Source: Chloromonas sp. AAM2
Lineage: Eukaryota > Chlorophyta > Chlorophyceae > Chlamydomonadales > Chlamydomonadaceae
NCBI GenBank assembly: GCA_004335635.1
Contig: QAXH01005151.1
Coordinates: 4,178 to 21,901 of the forward strand
DNA: 17,724 nucleotides
Reading direction: 5' to 3'
Below the pieces are notes generated by a model. The model saw only the letters and a list, made by a program, of their open reading frames with translations. It was not told where the DNA came from and made no database searches. How positions within the stretch are numbered: the first letter of the stretch is position 1; the number at the start of each line of letters is the position of its first letter. This document shows positions 1 through 8,320 of the stretch, in pieces. The translations under genes and the position numbers were made by a program.

Positions 1-281
1 CCCACCGTAAAAATGATGTAGATCCAAAGCGCCCAGCCGCCCAGTTTTTTATAGCCGGAAATAAGACTTTCTCCCGTTGCCGTTGCGTAACGCGGACCAT
101 ATTCCAAAAAGGGATATTTCATCAGGCTGGCGAGAATGACGGCCCAAACCAAGGTAAATCCATAATCAGCCCCGGCTCTCGTAGATTGCACCAAATGCGA
201 AACCCCGATAGCGGCAGCCGCCAAAATGAGTCCCGGCCCAAAGGCATATTTAAAAGTAGATTTGATCTTTTCCGACTCCAT
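1..281 (-). CDS. Nramp-family metal transporter, 5' part (runs off the left edge)
   Basis: Only the first 93 residues are present; the gene continues beyond position 1. The start is the ATG at 281, because an in-frame TAA lies four codons upstream. The protein opens with a short polar tail, then a hydrophobic segment beginning FGPGLILAAAAIGVSH (residues 14-29) and a second membrane segment at about 42-60. The pattern GPGxI..A followed by QSTRAGADYGF is that of TM1a/TM1b of Nramp (SLC11/MntH) divalent-metal transporters, which import Mn2+ or Fe2+ across the inner membrane with protons. The canonical DPGN metal-binding motif of TM1 is replaced by GVSH (26-29), so substrate and coupling may differ from classical MntH. 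The TM6 MPH motif lies outside the window. It is divergent from the M14 peptidase gene. The family call is fairly sure; the substrate is unknown. Confidence 0.8.
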   Translation of the reverse strand, partial: MESEKIKSTFKYAFGPGLILAAAAIGVSHLVQSTRAGADYGFTLVWAVILASLMKYPFLEYGPRYATATGESLISGYKKLGGWALWIYIIFTV

Positions 282-675
282 ATCCCGAGCTTAATTTGCA
301 TTCGGATGGATGATAGTGAAAAAATTTGTTCTTGTGAGAACTGCAGAAATCAACATTTGCAAAACGATTATTCGGTCATTCGGTTAATCGCATTTGCCCT
401 CGTTCCGCTGCTCTGCTGCGGAATGCCCTATTGAGGCTCTGCCTCAAACTAATGTGAAAAACTACCTACCAATCCAATCGTCGGACAAATTCTTGGCTAT
501 AAATCCAAATCCTCGGCTCCTGAAAATCATCCCTTCTGTTTTGGTGATTCCGTGACTGAAACAATCGGCTCAACCCAAGAATAACCGCGAACTTTTTAAA
601 AACATTTTTCATTTTGAACTGCTACCATTCTAACCGATTTTATATCTGCAATTTTCATTAATCAATGCATACATT
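282..675. other. Divergent intergenic region
   Basis: This 394-base gap separates two divergently transcribed genes and must hold both promoters. I see no convincing TAnnTTTG box for either gene. The only clear structure is the two-hairpin REP-like element at 399-447. A direct repeat of ATTCGGT lies just before it, at about 370-385. A short rightward reading frame across 186-434 overlaps the transporter gene and the hairpins and has no protein-like features, so it is not annotated. Confidence 0.6.
399..447. repeat. REP-like element with two hairpins
   Basis: Two consecutive palindromes share the same TCT loop. Hairpin 1 (401-425) pairs CGTTCCGC with GCGGAATG, with one G.T, then continues through one T.T mismatch to a GC/GC inner stem. 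Hairpin 2 (431-447) is a perfect 7-bp stem, TTGAGGC-TCT-GCCTCAA. The order CTCGTTCC-hairpin-GGAATGC-spacer-GGCTCTGCC resembles, from memory, an interspersed extragenic palindrome seen in many unrelated bacteria and often linked to REP-associated tyrosine transposases. No such transposase is in the window. Confidence 0.65.
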
Positions 676-3273
676 ATGAAAGCTTTTTTTACGGCTCTTT
701 TCTCTTTGTTTTTTGGAGTGATGGTTCACGCCCAGGTTCTAAATCCTGAACCTGTCACGCTCGACTATCTTCTTCCTGATGGCGTTACTTATAATTCCGA
801 AATTCCGACACCCAAAGAAATATTGGGAGCGGAATTGGGCGAATGGCACGTCCGCCACGATCAACTCGTAAATTACATGTATGCCGTGGCCAATGCCTCC
901 GACCGGGTAACTATCACCGAGTACGCACGCACGTACGAAAACCGCCCGCTACTGATGCTTACCATCACCTCCCCTGAAAATCACGCCAACATTGATGCCA
1001 TAAAAGAAGAACATCATAAACTCACCGATGCTTCCGTTTCGGGAGATCTCGATCTTTCAACGATGCCGGCCGTAGTGACCATGAGTTACAGCGTTCACGG
1101 AAACGAGCCGAGTGGCGCCAATTCCTCTTTGGCTGTGGTTTATTATCTGGCTGCTGCGCAAGGCGCTGAAATCGATGACATGCTAAGCAACACCATCATT
1201 TTGGTGGATCCGGTGATCAATCCTGATGGACTGAACCGATTTGCTCACTGGGCTAATATTCACAAAAGTAAAAATGTACTGGTTACCGACCCACAAAGCC
1301 GAGAATTTGATGAGAATTGGCCGGGCGGACGTACGAATCACTATTGGTTTGATTTGAATCGCGACTGGATGCTGATGCAACATCCCGAAAGTCAGGGCCG
1401 CGTGGCTAAATTTCACGAATGGGTCCCGCAGGTTTTGACCGATCATCACGAAATGGGAACCAATTCCACGTTCTTCTTCCAACCGGGAATTCCCTCAAGA
1501 ACGCATCCCATTACCCCGCAACGAAATCAGGACCTGACCGGCGCCATTGCCGAATATCACGCCGATGCGCTCGACCAAATTCAGTCGCTTTATTATTCGG
1601 AAGAAAGCTTTGACGATTTTTATTACGGGAAAGGCTCAACCTACCCGGATGTAAACGGCTCCATCGGAATTCTGTTTGAGCAGGCCAGTTCTCGGGGTCA
1701 TGCACAGGAAAGTATTCATGGAATCCTGGAATTTCCGTTCACCATCCGTAATCAGTTTGTGACTTCGCTTTCAACCTTAGAAGCGGTACAGGAACTCCGG
1801 GAGGAATTGCTTGGAAACACACGGGCTTTTTATAATGAAGCTGCCGAAGAGGCGGAAGATGCCTCCACCAAAGCATACCTTTTTGGGGAAGAAGCGGATC
1901 AGGCCCGCACCAAGCATCTTGCTGAAATGCTGGACCGAAATCAGATCGACGTGTACGAATTGGCCCGCGATCATAACAACTTCAAAGCCGGAAAAGCTTT
2001 CGTAGTTCCAACCAATCAGCAGCAATACAAACTAATCAAAGCATTATTTGAGCGTCGGACAGAATTTAAGGACAGTTTATTTTATGATGTCTCTGCATGG
2101 ACCATGCCTTTTGCGTTCAATCTTCCTTTTGAAGAACTCAACGGGCGTGCTTTCAACAACAACCTTTTAGGGGATGAATTTGACCATAAAGAAGATCTTG
2201 CACTTGATGGAACATTAGTGGGAGATCAAGCTCAATATGCATATGCGTTTGAGTGGGATGAATATTATGCTCCGCGTGCACTTTACCGCTTGCTTGCGAA
2301 TGAGGTTCGCGCAAAAGTGGCTTCACGTCCGTTCAAATCAGTGATCGCTGATGGGGCCAAAGATTTTGATTACGGAACCATTATTGTTCCCATGGGTATT
2401 CAGGATCATCCCGAAAAAGTACACGAGCTAATATCGACCATCACTAAAGAAGACGGCATCACCGTGTACGAACTCCCTACCGGGCTTACTCCTACTGGTA
2501 TGGATTTAGGAAGCAATAACTTTGAAAACCTGGAAGCACCCAAAGTCGCGATCATCGGAGGCTCGGGAACGAGTTCTTACGAAGTTGGCGAAACCTGGCA
2601 TCTCATGGATCAGCGCTATCATATGCCGCTCACTATTTTGGAAAATGATGAATTAGCCGGAGCTGATCTGGATCGTTACAATGTGATTGTTTCAAGCGCG
2701 TATCGTATTTCCGATGCTGCAGCCGAGAATCTTAAAAGCTGGGTGCAAGGTGGCGGTACGCTTATCACTTACCGAAATGCCATTCGCTGGGCTAAATCGC
2801 ACGGTCTTGCAAAAATTGAGTATATCACGGAAGATGATGATGAATCCGAAAAAGAGGAAGAAGTTCAGGTACGTCCCTACATAAAACGAAGCCCTGACAG
2901 AGGAGCTGAATACATTGGCGGAACAATCTTCAATGCCAGGTTAGACCTTACGCATCCTCTTGGTTACGGCTATAATGACGAAATGATCACAGTTTTCCGG
3001 AATACCACGCTTTTCCTTAAAAAAGGACAAAACCCGTATTCTACCCCACTCCATTATTCGGAAGAAGAACCACTTGCCAGCGGCTATATTTCTGACAAAA
3101 ATTTAGAAGCGATTGGTGGAACAGCTGCAATTACCATTAGCCGGTTAGGTGAAGGTAAAGTGATTGCCATGACCGATAATCCAAATTTCCGCGCATTTTG
3201 GTACGGCACCAACAAGCTATTTGCCAATGCCGTATTTTTTGGTCATACCATTAGCGGAAGTACAGCAAATTAA
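676..3273 (+). CDS. Secreted M14-family zinc carboxypeptidase with C-terminal amidotransferase-like domain
   Basis: The product has 865 residues with an N-terminal signal peptide of about 19-20 residues ending VHAQ, so it should be exported. The M14 domain occupies roughly 45-370. HGNE gives zinc ligands H141 and E144, DHHEMG gives the third ligand H258, and E335 in GILFEQASSRG fits the catalytic general base. The set is complete, so an active metallocarboxypeptidase is expected; whether it trims peptides or cell-wall stems cannot be told. The second half is not peptidase. Residues about 620-710 (PKVAIIGGSGTSSYEVGE, then a VQGGGTLITY strand-turn) look like a class I glutamine-amidotransferase fold, which is common at the C terminus of this Bacteroidetes-type M14 group. 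A short acidic loop (about 717-731) interrupts it. Transcription ends at the hairpin at 3290-3339. The start gives a good signal peptide and is well supported. Confidence 0.88.
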   Translation: MKAFFTALFSLFFGVMVHAQVLNPEPVTLDYLLPDGVTYNSEIPTPKEILGAELGEWHVRHDQLVNYMYAVANASDRVTITEYARTYENRPLLMLTITSPENHANIDAIKEEHHKLTDASVSGDLDLSTMPAVVTMSYSVHGNEPSGANSSLAVVYYLAAAQGAEIDDMLSNTIILVDPVINPDGLNRFAHWANIHKSKNVLVTDPQSREFDENWPGGRTNHYWFDLNRDWMLMQHPESQGRVAKFHEWVPQVLTDHHEMGTNSTFFFQPGIPSRTHPITPQRNQDLTGAIAEYHADALDQIQSLYYSEESFDDFYYGKGSTYPDVNGSIGILFEQASSRGHAQESIHGILEFPFTIRNQFVTSLSTLEAVQELREELLGNTRAFYNEAAEEAEDASTKAYLFGEEADQARTKHLAEMLDRNQIDVYELARDHNNFKAGKAFVVPTNQQQYKLIKALFERRTEFKDSLFYDVSAWTMPFAFNLPFEELNGRAFNNNLLGDEFDHKEDLALDGTLVGDQAQYAYAFEWDEYYAPRALYRLLANEVRAKVASRPFKSVIADGAKDFDYGTIIVPMGIQDHPEKVHELISTITKEDGITVYELPTGLTPTGMDLGSNNFENLEAPKVAIIGGSGTSSYEVGETWHLMDQRYHMPLTILENDELAGADLDRYNVIVSSAYRISDAAAENLKSWVQGGGTLITYRNAIRWAKSHGLAKIEYITEDDDESEKEEEVQVRPYIKRSPDRGAEYIGGTIFNARLDLTHPLGYGYNDEMITVFRNTTLFLKKGQNPYSTPLHYSEEEPLASGYISDKNLEAIGGTAAITISRLGEGKVIAMTDNPNFRAFWYGTNKLFANAVFFGHTISGSTAN

Positions 3274-3289
3274 CTATCCTGTTGAGGGG

Positions 3290-3339
3290 CATTCAGCAAA
3301 GCAAAAGCCATCAAAGCCGCTTTGCTGAATGTTCTTTTT
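3290..3339 (+). terminator. Rho-independent terminator of the M14 gene
   Basis: A perfect 13-bp inverted repeat, CATTCAGCAAAGC (3290-3302) with GCTTTGCTGAATG (3319-3331), encloses a 16-base loop and is followed by a T-rich tail, TTCTTTTTA. It begins 17 bases after the stop codon. It separates the M14 gene from the CNNM gene, which therefore probably has its own promoter. Confidence 0.85.
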
Positions 3340-3379
3340 ATTATTAAAAACACTCCCCTATTTCCATTACATTTAATGC

Positions 3380-4450
3380 ATGGGATTACTAATATTTTAT
3401 TTATTACTGGCTATCGGCGTGTCATTTCTGTGTTCTATTTTAGAAGCAGTGCTGTTGTCTATTTCTCCATCTTTTGTGGCCGTTAAGGAGAAAAATAATC
3501 CGGCCGTTGGCCAAGTTTTAAAGGAACTGAAAAAAGACATTGACCGGCCTTTATCTGCTATTCTGACGTTAAATACCATCGCTCATACCGTGGGCGCGGC
3601 TGGTGTAGGTGCACAGGCGCAGGTCGTTTTTGGGAATGCGTATGTAAGCCTTACTTCGGCGCTATTGACGCTGGCTATTCTGGTTTTTTCTGAGATTATT
3701 CCCAAAACATTGGGAGCAACATATTGGAAAGCACTCTCCGGTTTTGCTGCCCGGATTACAAAGTTTTTGATTTACATCACCTACCCGTTTGTGATTTTAT
3801 CTCAATGGATTACAAAATGGCTTTCGAGTGAGGAAAATCAGGCGCCATCTGTAAGTCGGGAGGAATTCAGTGCCATGGCCGAACTGGGTCTCGAAGAAGG
3901 TGTTTTTGAGGAGGGAGAGTCCAATATTTTCAAAAATCTGATTCGTTTCCGATCCCTTAAAGTGAAAGATATAATGACGCCGCGTATTGTAGTGGTGAAA
4001 TTTCAGGAAGATCAAACCATCAATCACATCCTGCAGGAAAAGGAAGAGCTTCGCGTTTCACGCATGCCGGTATACGGTAAAAATGAGGAAGACATAACCG
4101 GTTACATTCTAAAAAACGATCTATACTTTAATCTCTCTGAAAACAACGGAGATAAACAACTCAAAGAAATCCGTCGTGAAGTGTTGATTTTGCCGGAAAC
4201 CATTTCCCTGAAAACCCTCTTTGAACGCCTGCTGGAAAAGCAGGAGCATATTGCAGTGGTGGTAGATGAATACGGCGGATTCTCCGGAGTAGTGACGATG
4301 GAAGATGTCGTTGAAACCCTGCTGGGTATGGAAATCGTGGATGAAATTGATGCCATCGAAGACATGCAAAAGCTGGCCCGACAAAAATGGAGAGAGCGCG
4401 CCAAACGATTGGGTATCGTGATGCCGGAGAAGTCGAAGAGTGCAGACTAA
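3380..4450 (+). CDS. CNNM/CorC-type membrane protein (DUF21 plus CBS pair)
   Basis: The product has 356 residues and is an integral inner-membrane protein of the CNNM/'hemolysin family', known or proposed to act in Mg2+ or other divalent-cation export and homeostasis. The DUF21 domain spans about 1-150 with membrane segments near 2-27, 60-82, 87-108 and 125-147, including the conserved FSEIIPKTLGA stretch (103-113). A linker typical of the family (EEFSAMAELGLEEGVFEEGE) leads into a CBS pair, about 193-252 (VKDIMTPR ... GYILKNDL) and 262-322 (AVVVDEYGGFSGVVTMEDVVETLLG). The C-terminal CorC_HlyC domain seen in longer members is absent; only a short basic tail follows the CBS pair. It ends 90 bases before the tricorn-like gene with no terminator between, so co-transcription is possible. 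The historic name 'hemolysin' does not imply toxin activity. Confidence 0.88.
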   Translation: MGLLIFYLLLAIGVSFLCSILEAVLLSISPSFVAVKEKNNPAVGQVLKELKKDIDRPLSAILTLNTIAHTVGAAGVGAQAQVVFGNAYVSLTSALLTLAILVFSEIIPKTLGATYWKALSGFAARITKFLIYITYPFVILSQWITKWLSSEENQAPSVSREEFSAMAELGLEEGVFEEGESNIFKNLIRFRSLKVKDIMTPRIVVVKFQEDQTINHILQEKEELRVSRMPVYGKNEEDITGYILKNDLYFNLSENNGDKQLKEIRREVLILPETISLKTLFERLLEKQEHIAVVVDEYGGFSGVVTMEDVVETLLGMEIVDEIDAIEDMQKLARQKWRERAKRLGIVMPEKSKSAD

Positions 4451-4540
4451 CGGCATCAATTTGTAAAGAATTTTCAACCGGCTTTTTCAACTCTCTCATT
4501 TCATTATATTCCCAAAGCACATCAACTAAACCGGGATTTT

Positions 4541-7500
4541 ATGAAACGTCTATTTGGATATTTTTTAACCATCTTTCTAACGCTCACTTTTACGGCTGAA
4601 CTTTTTGCACAGGGGACCCAATTGTTACGTGAGCCAACTATTTCTGAAAGCAATATCGTATTTGTGCATGCCAATGATCTTTGGAAAGTGAACAAGTCTG
4701 GCGGTGATGCTATTCGGCTGACCTCCAACATCGGCGGCGAATCAAACCCGCACTTTTCGCCCGATGGAAGCATGATCGCTTTCACCGGTCAGTATGATGG
4801 AAATTCAGATGTCTATGTAATTCCAGCTGAAGGTGGGTCACCCAAACGCCTGACCTGGCACCCCTCAACCGATGAAGTCACAGGCTGGACGCCAGATGGT
4901 GAGATCCTTTTCCGGTCAACGCGGACAGCTCACCCCACGAAGTTGAATCGTATTTGGAAAGTGAATTTGGAGGGCGAAATGCCGGAGCCCCTTCCTGTTG
5001 AGCGTGCTGCACGTGGGGAAATGTCTGAGGATGGAAAGTATCTGGCTTACAACCCGATCACTTTTTGGGATCCGGAATGGAGAAATTATCGGGGTGGACA
5101 AGCGCAACCGATCTGGATCGTCAATCTCGAAGAAAATTATGAACTCATTCAAACTCCGAGAACCGATAACGAACGACACACCGATCCGGTTTGGCTGGAT
5201 GGAACCGTGTATTACCTGTCGGAACGGGATTTCGCGAATAACATCTGGTCGTTCAACCCAGAAACGGAAGAAGAAAACCAACTCACTTTTCATTCTGACT
5301 TTGATGTGAAAAGCCTGGATGCCGGTTTCGGCATGATCGTATACGAACAAGGCGGATATTTGCATCTGCTTGATCCCGAAAGCGGCGAAACCGAACAACT
5401 TGAAATCCATGTAGCCGGGGATATGAACTGGGGCCGATCTCGCTGGGAAGAACCAAGTGTTTACAATCTTGATAACGCCGCCATCTCCCCAACAGGAAAA
5501 CGCGCTGTTTTTCAATTTCGGGGTGAAGTGATCACGGTTCCCAAAGAACATGGTACGTGGAGAAATCTTACCAATTCATCGGGTAATGCAGACCGCTACC
5601 CGATATGGTCGCCCGATGGAAATCAGGTTGCCTGGTTTTCGGATGCTTCCGGGGAATACACCCTGATGATCGGTGATCAATATGGAATCGAAGATCCTGA
5701 AATGATCGAACTACCAAATCCGACTTTTTATTTTCGTCCAGATTGGTCGCCCGATGGGAAATATATTGCTTACACGGACACCGACTACAATCTTTGGTAC
5801 GTAGATGTGGAATCAGGCGATGCTGAGAAAATAGATACCGACGGGTACGCGCATCCCAATCGAACGCTAAATCCCGTTTGGTCGCCCGATAGTAAGTGGA
5901 TTGCCTATGTGAAACTGCTCGAAAATCAGTTCAAGGCGGTTCACATACATAATGTAGAAAGCGGAGAAACGCATCAGCTGACCGATGGCATGTCGGATGC
6001 GATTACACCCGTTTGGAGCGAAGACGGCAAATACCTGTATTTCCTCGCCAGCACCGATTACGGCCTCAACACCGGTTGGTTGGATATGAGCTCATACAAC
6101 ATGCCGGTTACCCGCGCGCTGTATATGATCGTTTTGAATGATGATGACACGTCACCGCTACTCCCCAAAAGTGATGATGAGGAAACTTCAGATGAGCAGG
6201 AATCCACAGAAGAAGAGAGTGAAGAATTAGAAGTGGTCATTGACCTTGATGGCATCGCCGAGCGAACGTTGGCGGTCGACATCCCACAAAGAAATTACAC
6301 CGGATTGATGCCTGGACCCGGCGGTGATGTTTTTTACACCGAGTCTGTGGAAAACGAAGGAACGAGTCTGCATAAGTATGATCTCGCCAAGCGGGAAGGG
6401 AACTTGTTCATGAGCAATTTCAGTGAAGGCGTGGTTTCTCAAGATCGTAAAAACCTGCTCTATAGAAGTGGCGGAACGTGGGGCATTGTTGGTACGGAAA
6501 CAGGTCAGAAAAATGCCGGCGACGGAACTTTGAATATTTCAGGAATAAAAGTGAAAGTTGATCCACAGGATGAATTTCATCAAATATTCCGGGATGGATG
6601 GCGATTCATGCGCGACTTCCTGTATGTGGACAATATGCATGGAGCGCCTTGGGAAGACGTGTATGAATGGTATGCTCCCTGGGTAGATCATGCCAAGCAC
6701 CGCACCGACCTCAACTATGTGCTGGATATCATGAGCGGTGAAGTTGCTGTGGGACACTCATATGTGGGCGGTGGCGATTTCCCTGATCTTGAGGACGTCC
6801 AAGCCGGTCTGCTGGGTGCCGATATTTCTCTTGAAAATGGCGCTTTTCGCATTAACAAAATTTATACCGGCGAGAGCTGGAATCCGGATCTTCGGGCGCC
6901 CCTTTCCGGTCCGGGTATTGATGTAGAAGAGGGCGATTACATTCTGGCGGTAAACGGAAAAGAGATCAGCGCAGAGGATAATTTCTATACGCATTTTGAA
7001 GGAACCGTAAACCGACAGGTTCAGCTTTTAGTGAATGATGAGCCGAATGAGGACGGAGCCGAACTGGTGACCGTAGTTCCAATTTCCAGTGAATATGGTT
7101 TACGAACCCGCGACTGGGTGGAAGGAAACCGCCGCATGGTGGATGAGATGTCGGATGGAAAACTCGCTTATGTCTGGGTTCCAAACACCGGAACGGGCGG
7201 GTACGAATACTTCAATCGATATTATTTTGCGCAGCAGGATAAACTGGGGGCCGTTATCGACGAACGTAACAACGGCGGCGGTTCGGCAGCCGATTACATG
7301 GTAGACATCATGGCTCGCGAACTCCATGGATTCTTCAATAGCAAAGCCGGAGATCGAAAACCATTTACGACTCCGGGCGCTGGAATTTGGGGACCTAAAG
7401 TGATGGTCATCAACGAGCGTGCCGGTTCCGGTGGCGACCTGCTTCCGTATTTATTCCGCAAGATGGAAATTGGGCCGCTGGTTGGCGCCCAAACCTGGGG

Positions 7501-7789
7501 CGGATTGGTTGGAACCTGGGATACGCCTCCCTTTATTGATGGCGGGTATTTCGTCGCTCCCCGTGGAGGATTCTACAACCTCGAGGGTGAATGGGCGGTA
7601 GAAGGTGTAGGTATTGCACCCGACATCGAAGTGATGCAAACGCCCAAAAAAGTCATCGATGGCCACGATCCACAACTTGAAGCCGCCATTGATGAAGCTA
7701 TGCGCTTGTTGCAAAATTACGAAGATCCGATTATCCCAACTCCGGAAGATCCTGTGAAATGGAAACGACCGGATCGTGGGGACAATTAA
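4541..7789 (+). CDS. Secreted tricorn-like S41 protease
   Basis: The product has 1082 residues with a signal peptide of about 24 residues ending LFAQ. Residues about 30-540 form beta-propeller blades with repeated PD40/WD40-like motifs such as NPHFSPDGSMIAF, YPIWSPDGNQVAW, RPDWSPDGKYIAY and NPVWSPDSKWIAY. A Glu/Asp-rich linker follows at about 544-565. The C1 region (about 680-760) holds GHSYVGGGD, then a PDZ domain (about 765-860), then the S41 C2 domain. Catalytic candidates, aligned by eye with archaeal tricorn, are H739, nucleophile S963 in NERAGSGGDL and E1021 in VEGVGIAPDIE. The residue before the histidine is Gly738, where archaeal tricorn has the assisting Ser745. Tricorn enzymes degrade oligopeptides; this copy should act in the periplasm or outside the cell. 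A strong terminator follows. Confidence 0.9.
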   Translation: MKRLFGYFLTIFLTLTFTAELFAQGTQLLREPTISESNIVFVHANDLWKVNKSGGDAIRLTSNIGGESNPHFSPDGSMIAFTGQYDGNSDVYVIPAEGGSPKRLTWHPSTDEVTGWTPDGEILFRSTRTAHPTKLNRIWKVNLEGEMPEPLPVERAARGEMSEDGKYLAYNPITFWDPEWRNYRGGQAQPIWIVNLEENYELIQTPRTDNERHTDPVWLDGTVYYLSERDFANNIWSFNPETEEENQLTFHSDFDVKSLDAGFGMIVYEQGGYLHLLDPESGETEQLEIHVAGDMNWGRSRWEEPSVYNLDNAAISPTGKRAVFQFRGEVITVPKEHGTWRNLTNSSGNADRYPIWSPDGNQVAWFSDASGEYTLMIGDQYGIEDPEMIELPNPTFYFRPDWSPDGKYIAYTDTDYNLWYVDVESGDAEKIDTDGYAHPNRTLNPVWSPDSKWIAYVKLLENQFKAVHIHNVESGETHQLTDGMSDAITPVWSEDGKYLYFLASTDYGLNTGWLDMSSYNMPVTRALYMIVLNDDDTSPLLPKSDDEETSDEQESTEEESEELEVVIDLDGIAERTLAVDIPQRNYTGLMPGPGGDVFYTESVENEGTSLHKYDLAKREGNLFMSNFSEGVVSQDRKNLLYRSGGTWGIVGTETGQKNAGDGTLNISGIKVKVDPQDEFHQIFRDGWRFMRDFLYVDNMHGAPWEDVYEWYAPWVDHAKHRTDLNYVLDIMSGEVAVGHSYVGGGDFPDLEDVQAGLLGADISLENGAFRINKIYTGESWNPDLRAPLSGPGIDVEEGDYILAVNGKEISAEDNFYTHFEGTVNRQVQLLVNDEPNEDGAELVTVVPISSEYGLRTRDWVEGNRRMVDEMSDGKLAYVWVPNTGTGGYEYFNRYYFAQQDKLGAVIDERNNGGGSAADYMVDIMARELHGFFNSKAGDRKPFTTPGAGIWGPKVMVINERAGSGGDLLPYLFRKMEIGPLVGAQTWGGLVGTWDTPPFIDGGYFVAPRGGFYNLEGEWAVEGVGIAPDIEVMQTPKKVIDGHDPQLEAAIDEAMRLLQNYEDPIIPTPEDPVKWKRPDRGDN

Positions 7790-7821
7790 TTTCAGTCTGA
7801 ACTTTAGTAAAAATTCAATAG

Positions 7822-7852
7822 CCTCCGCCCATAATTCGGGTGGAGGTTTTTT
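7822..7852 (+). terminator. Rho-independent terminator of the tricorn-like gene
   Basis: CCTCCGCCC (7822-7830) pairs with GGGTGGAGG (7838-7846) through one G.T pair, with a 7-base loop, followed directly by six T's. It lies 33 bases past the stop codon. Confidence 0.9.
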
Positions 7853-7977
7853 GTTTACATCCATCAAGAAAAATTGATTCTAGCGAAACGCGAAAACACA
7901 GGGAAAGCTTTTATCAACGTAAAGTTTATAGGATAAGCTATCAATTAGTAAAGGATTAGGATTTATAACATCTTGTG

Positions 7978-8020
7978 TTTTCTTGATCTTTTGGTTCGTT
8001 TTTTATCAAGAAAAATAAAC
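7978..8020. repeat. Overlapping AT-rich inverted repeats, decayed interspersed element
   Basis: TTTTCTTGAT (7978-7987) pairs perfectly with ATCAAGAAAA (8005-8014). A second, mutually exclusive stem pairs GTTCGTTTTT (7994-8003) with AAAAATAAAC (8011-8020), with one mismatch and one wobble. The GTTC-T-run/A-run-AAC form resembles the cleaner element at 9932-9955. The pattern recalls palindromes of the type TTGGTTCTTTTT...AAAAAGAAC scattered in Bacteroidetes genomes; that comparison is from memory. Confidence 0.45.
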
Positions 8021-8132
8021 AAGGGAACTGGCAAAGATTAACTAATTTCGACTCAAACAATGCAAGAAATTAAACCATGCGCTTGTCTTACAACTGCTAA
8101 GACTTCAACACCGATACTCCACAAAAGGCAAG

Positions 8133-8162
8133 ATCCTTCTCCCGAATTCTCGGGATCAGGAT
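8133..8162. repeat. Extragenic palindrome, ATCCT...AGGAT type
   Basis: Arms ATCCT and TCCCGA pair with TCGGGA and AGGAT around a 4-base loop (8146-8149), with a symmetric two-base internal mismatch. The flanks (AGATCCTTC on the left, CAGGATGAC on the right) match, from memory, a very common interspersed form, AGATCCTTC...hairpin...CAGGATGAC. No T-tract follows on either strand, so it is not an ordinary terminator. Confidence 0.5.
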
Positions 8163-8312
8163 GACTTCAGATGGTTTAGGTTTTGTCACCTTTCCACAAA
8201 ATCACGGTAATCCTTAAATCCTGATGATCAAGGATCAATTGAACAAAAAGCCTTGCCATTGAGGATTCAATAATCCCTCCCAGATCCTATTCGTTAAAAC
8301 CCACCAATTCCG

Positions 8313-8320
8313 TATTTTTG
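8313..8320 (+). promoter_or_regulatory. Candidate TAnnTTTG promoter box, near-leaderless
   Basis: TATTTTTG exactly matches the Bacteroidetes sigma-A -7 consensus TAnnTTTG and ends only four bases before the ATG of the flavoprotein gene. Twenty bases upstream lies TTC, a weak match to the -33 TTG. If used, transcription would begin at or next to the start codon. Confidence 0.4.

Noticed and set aside
186..434. Rightward 82-residue frame
   Set aside because: It overlaps the transporter gene in antisense and then runs through the REP-like hairpins; no family resemblance and no ribosome-binding context.
4916..5551. Antisense frame of 211 codons inside the tricorn-like gene
   Set aside because: It mirrors the propeller coding sequence; no signal peptide, domain or promoter supports it.
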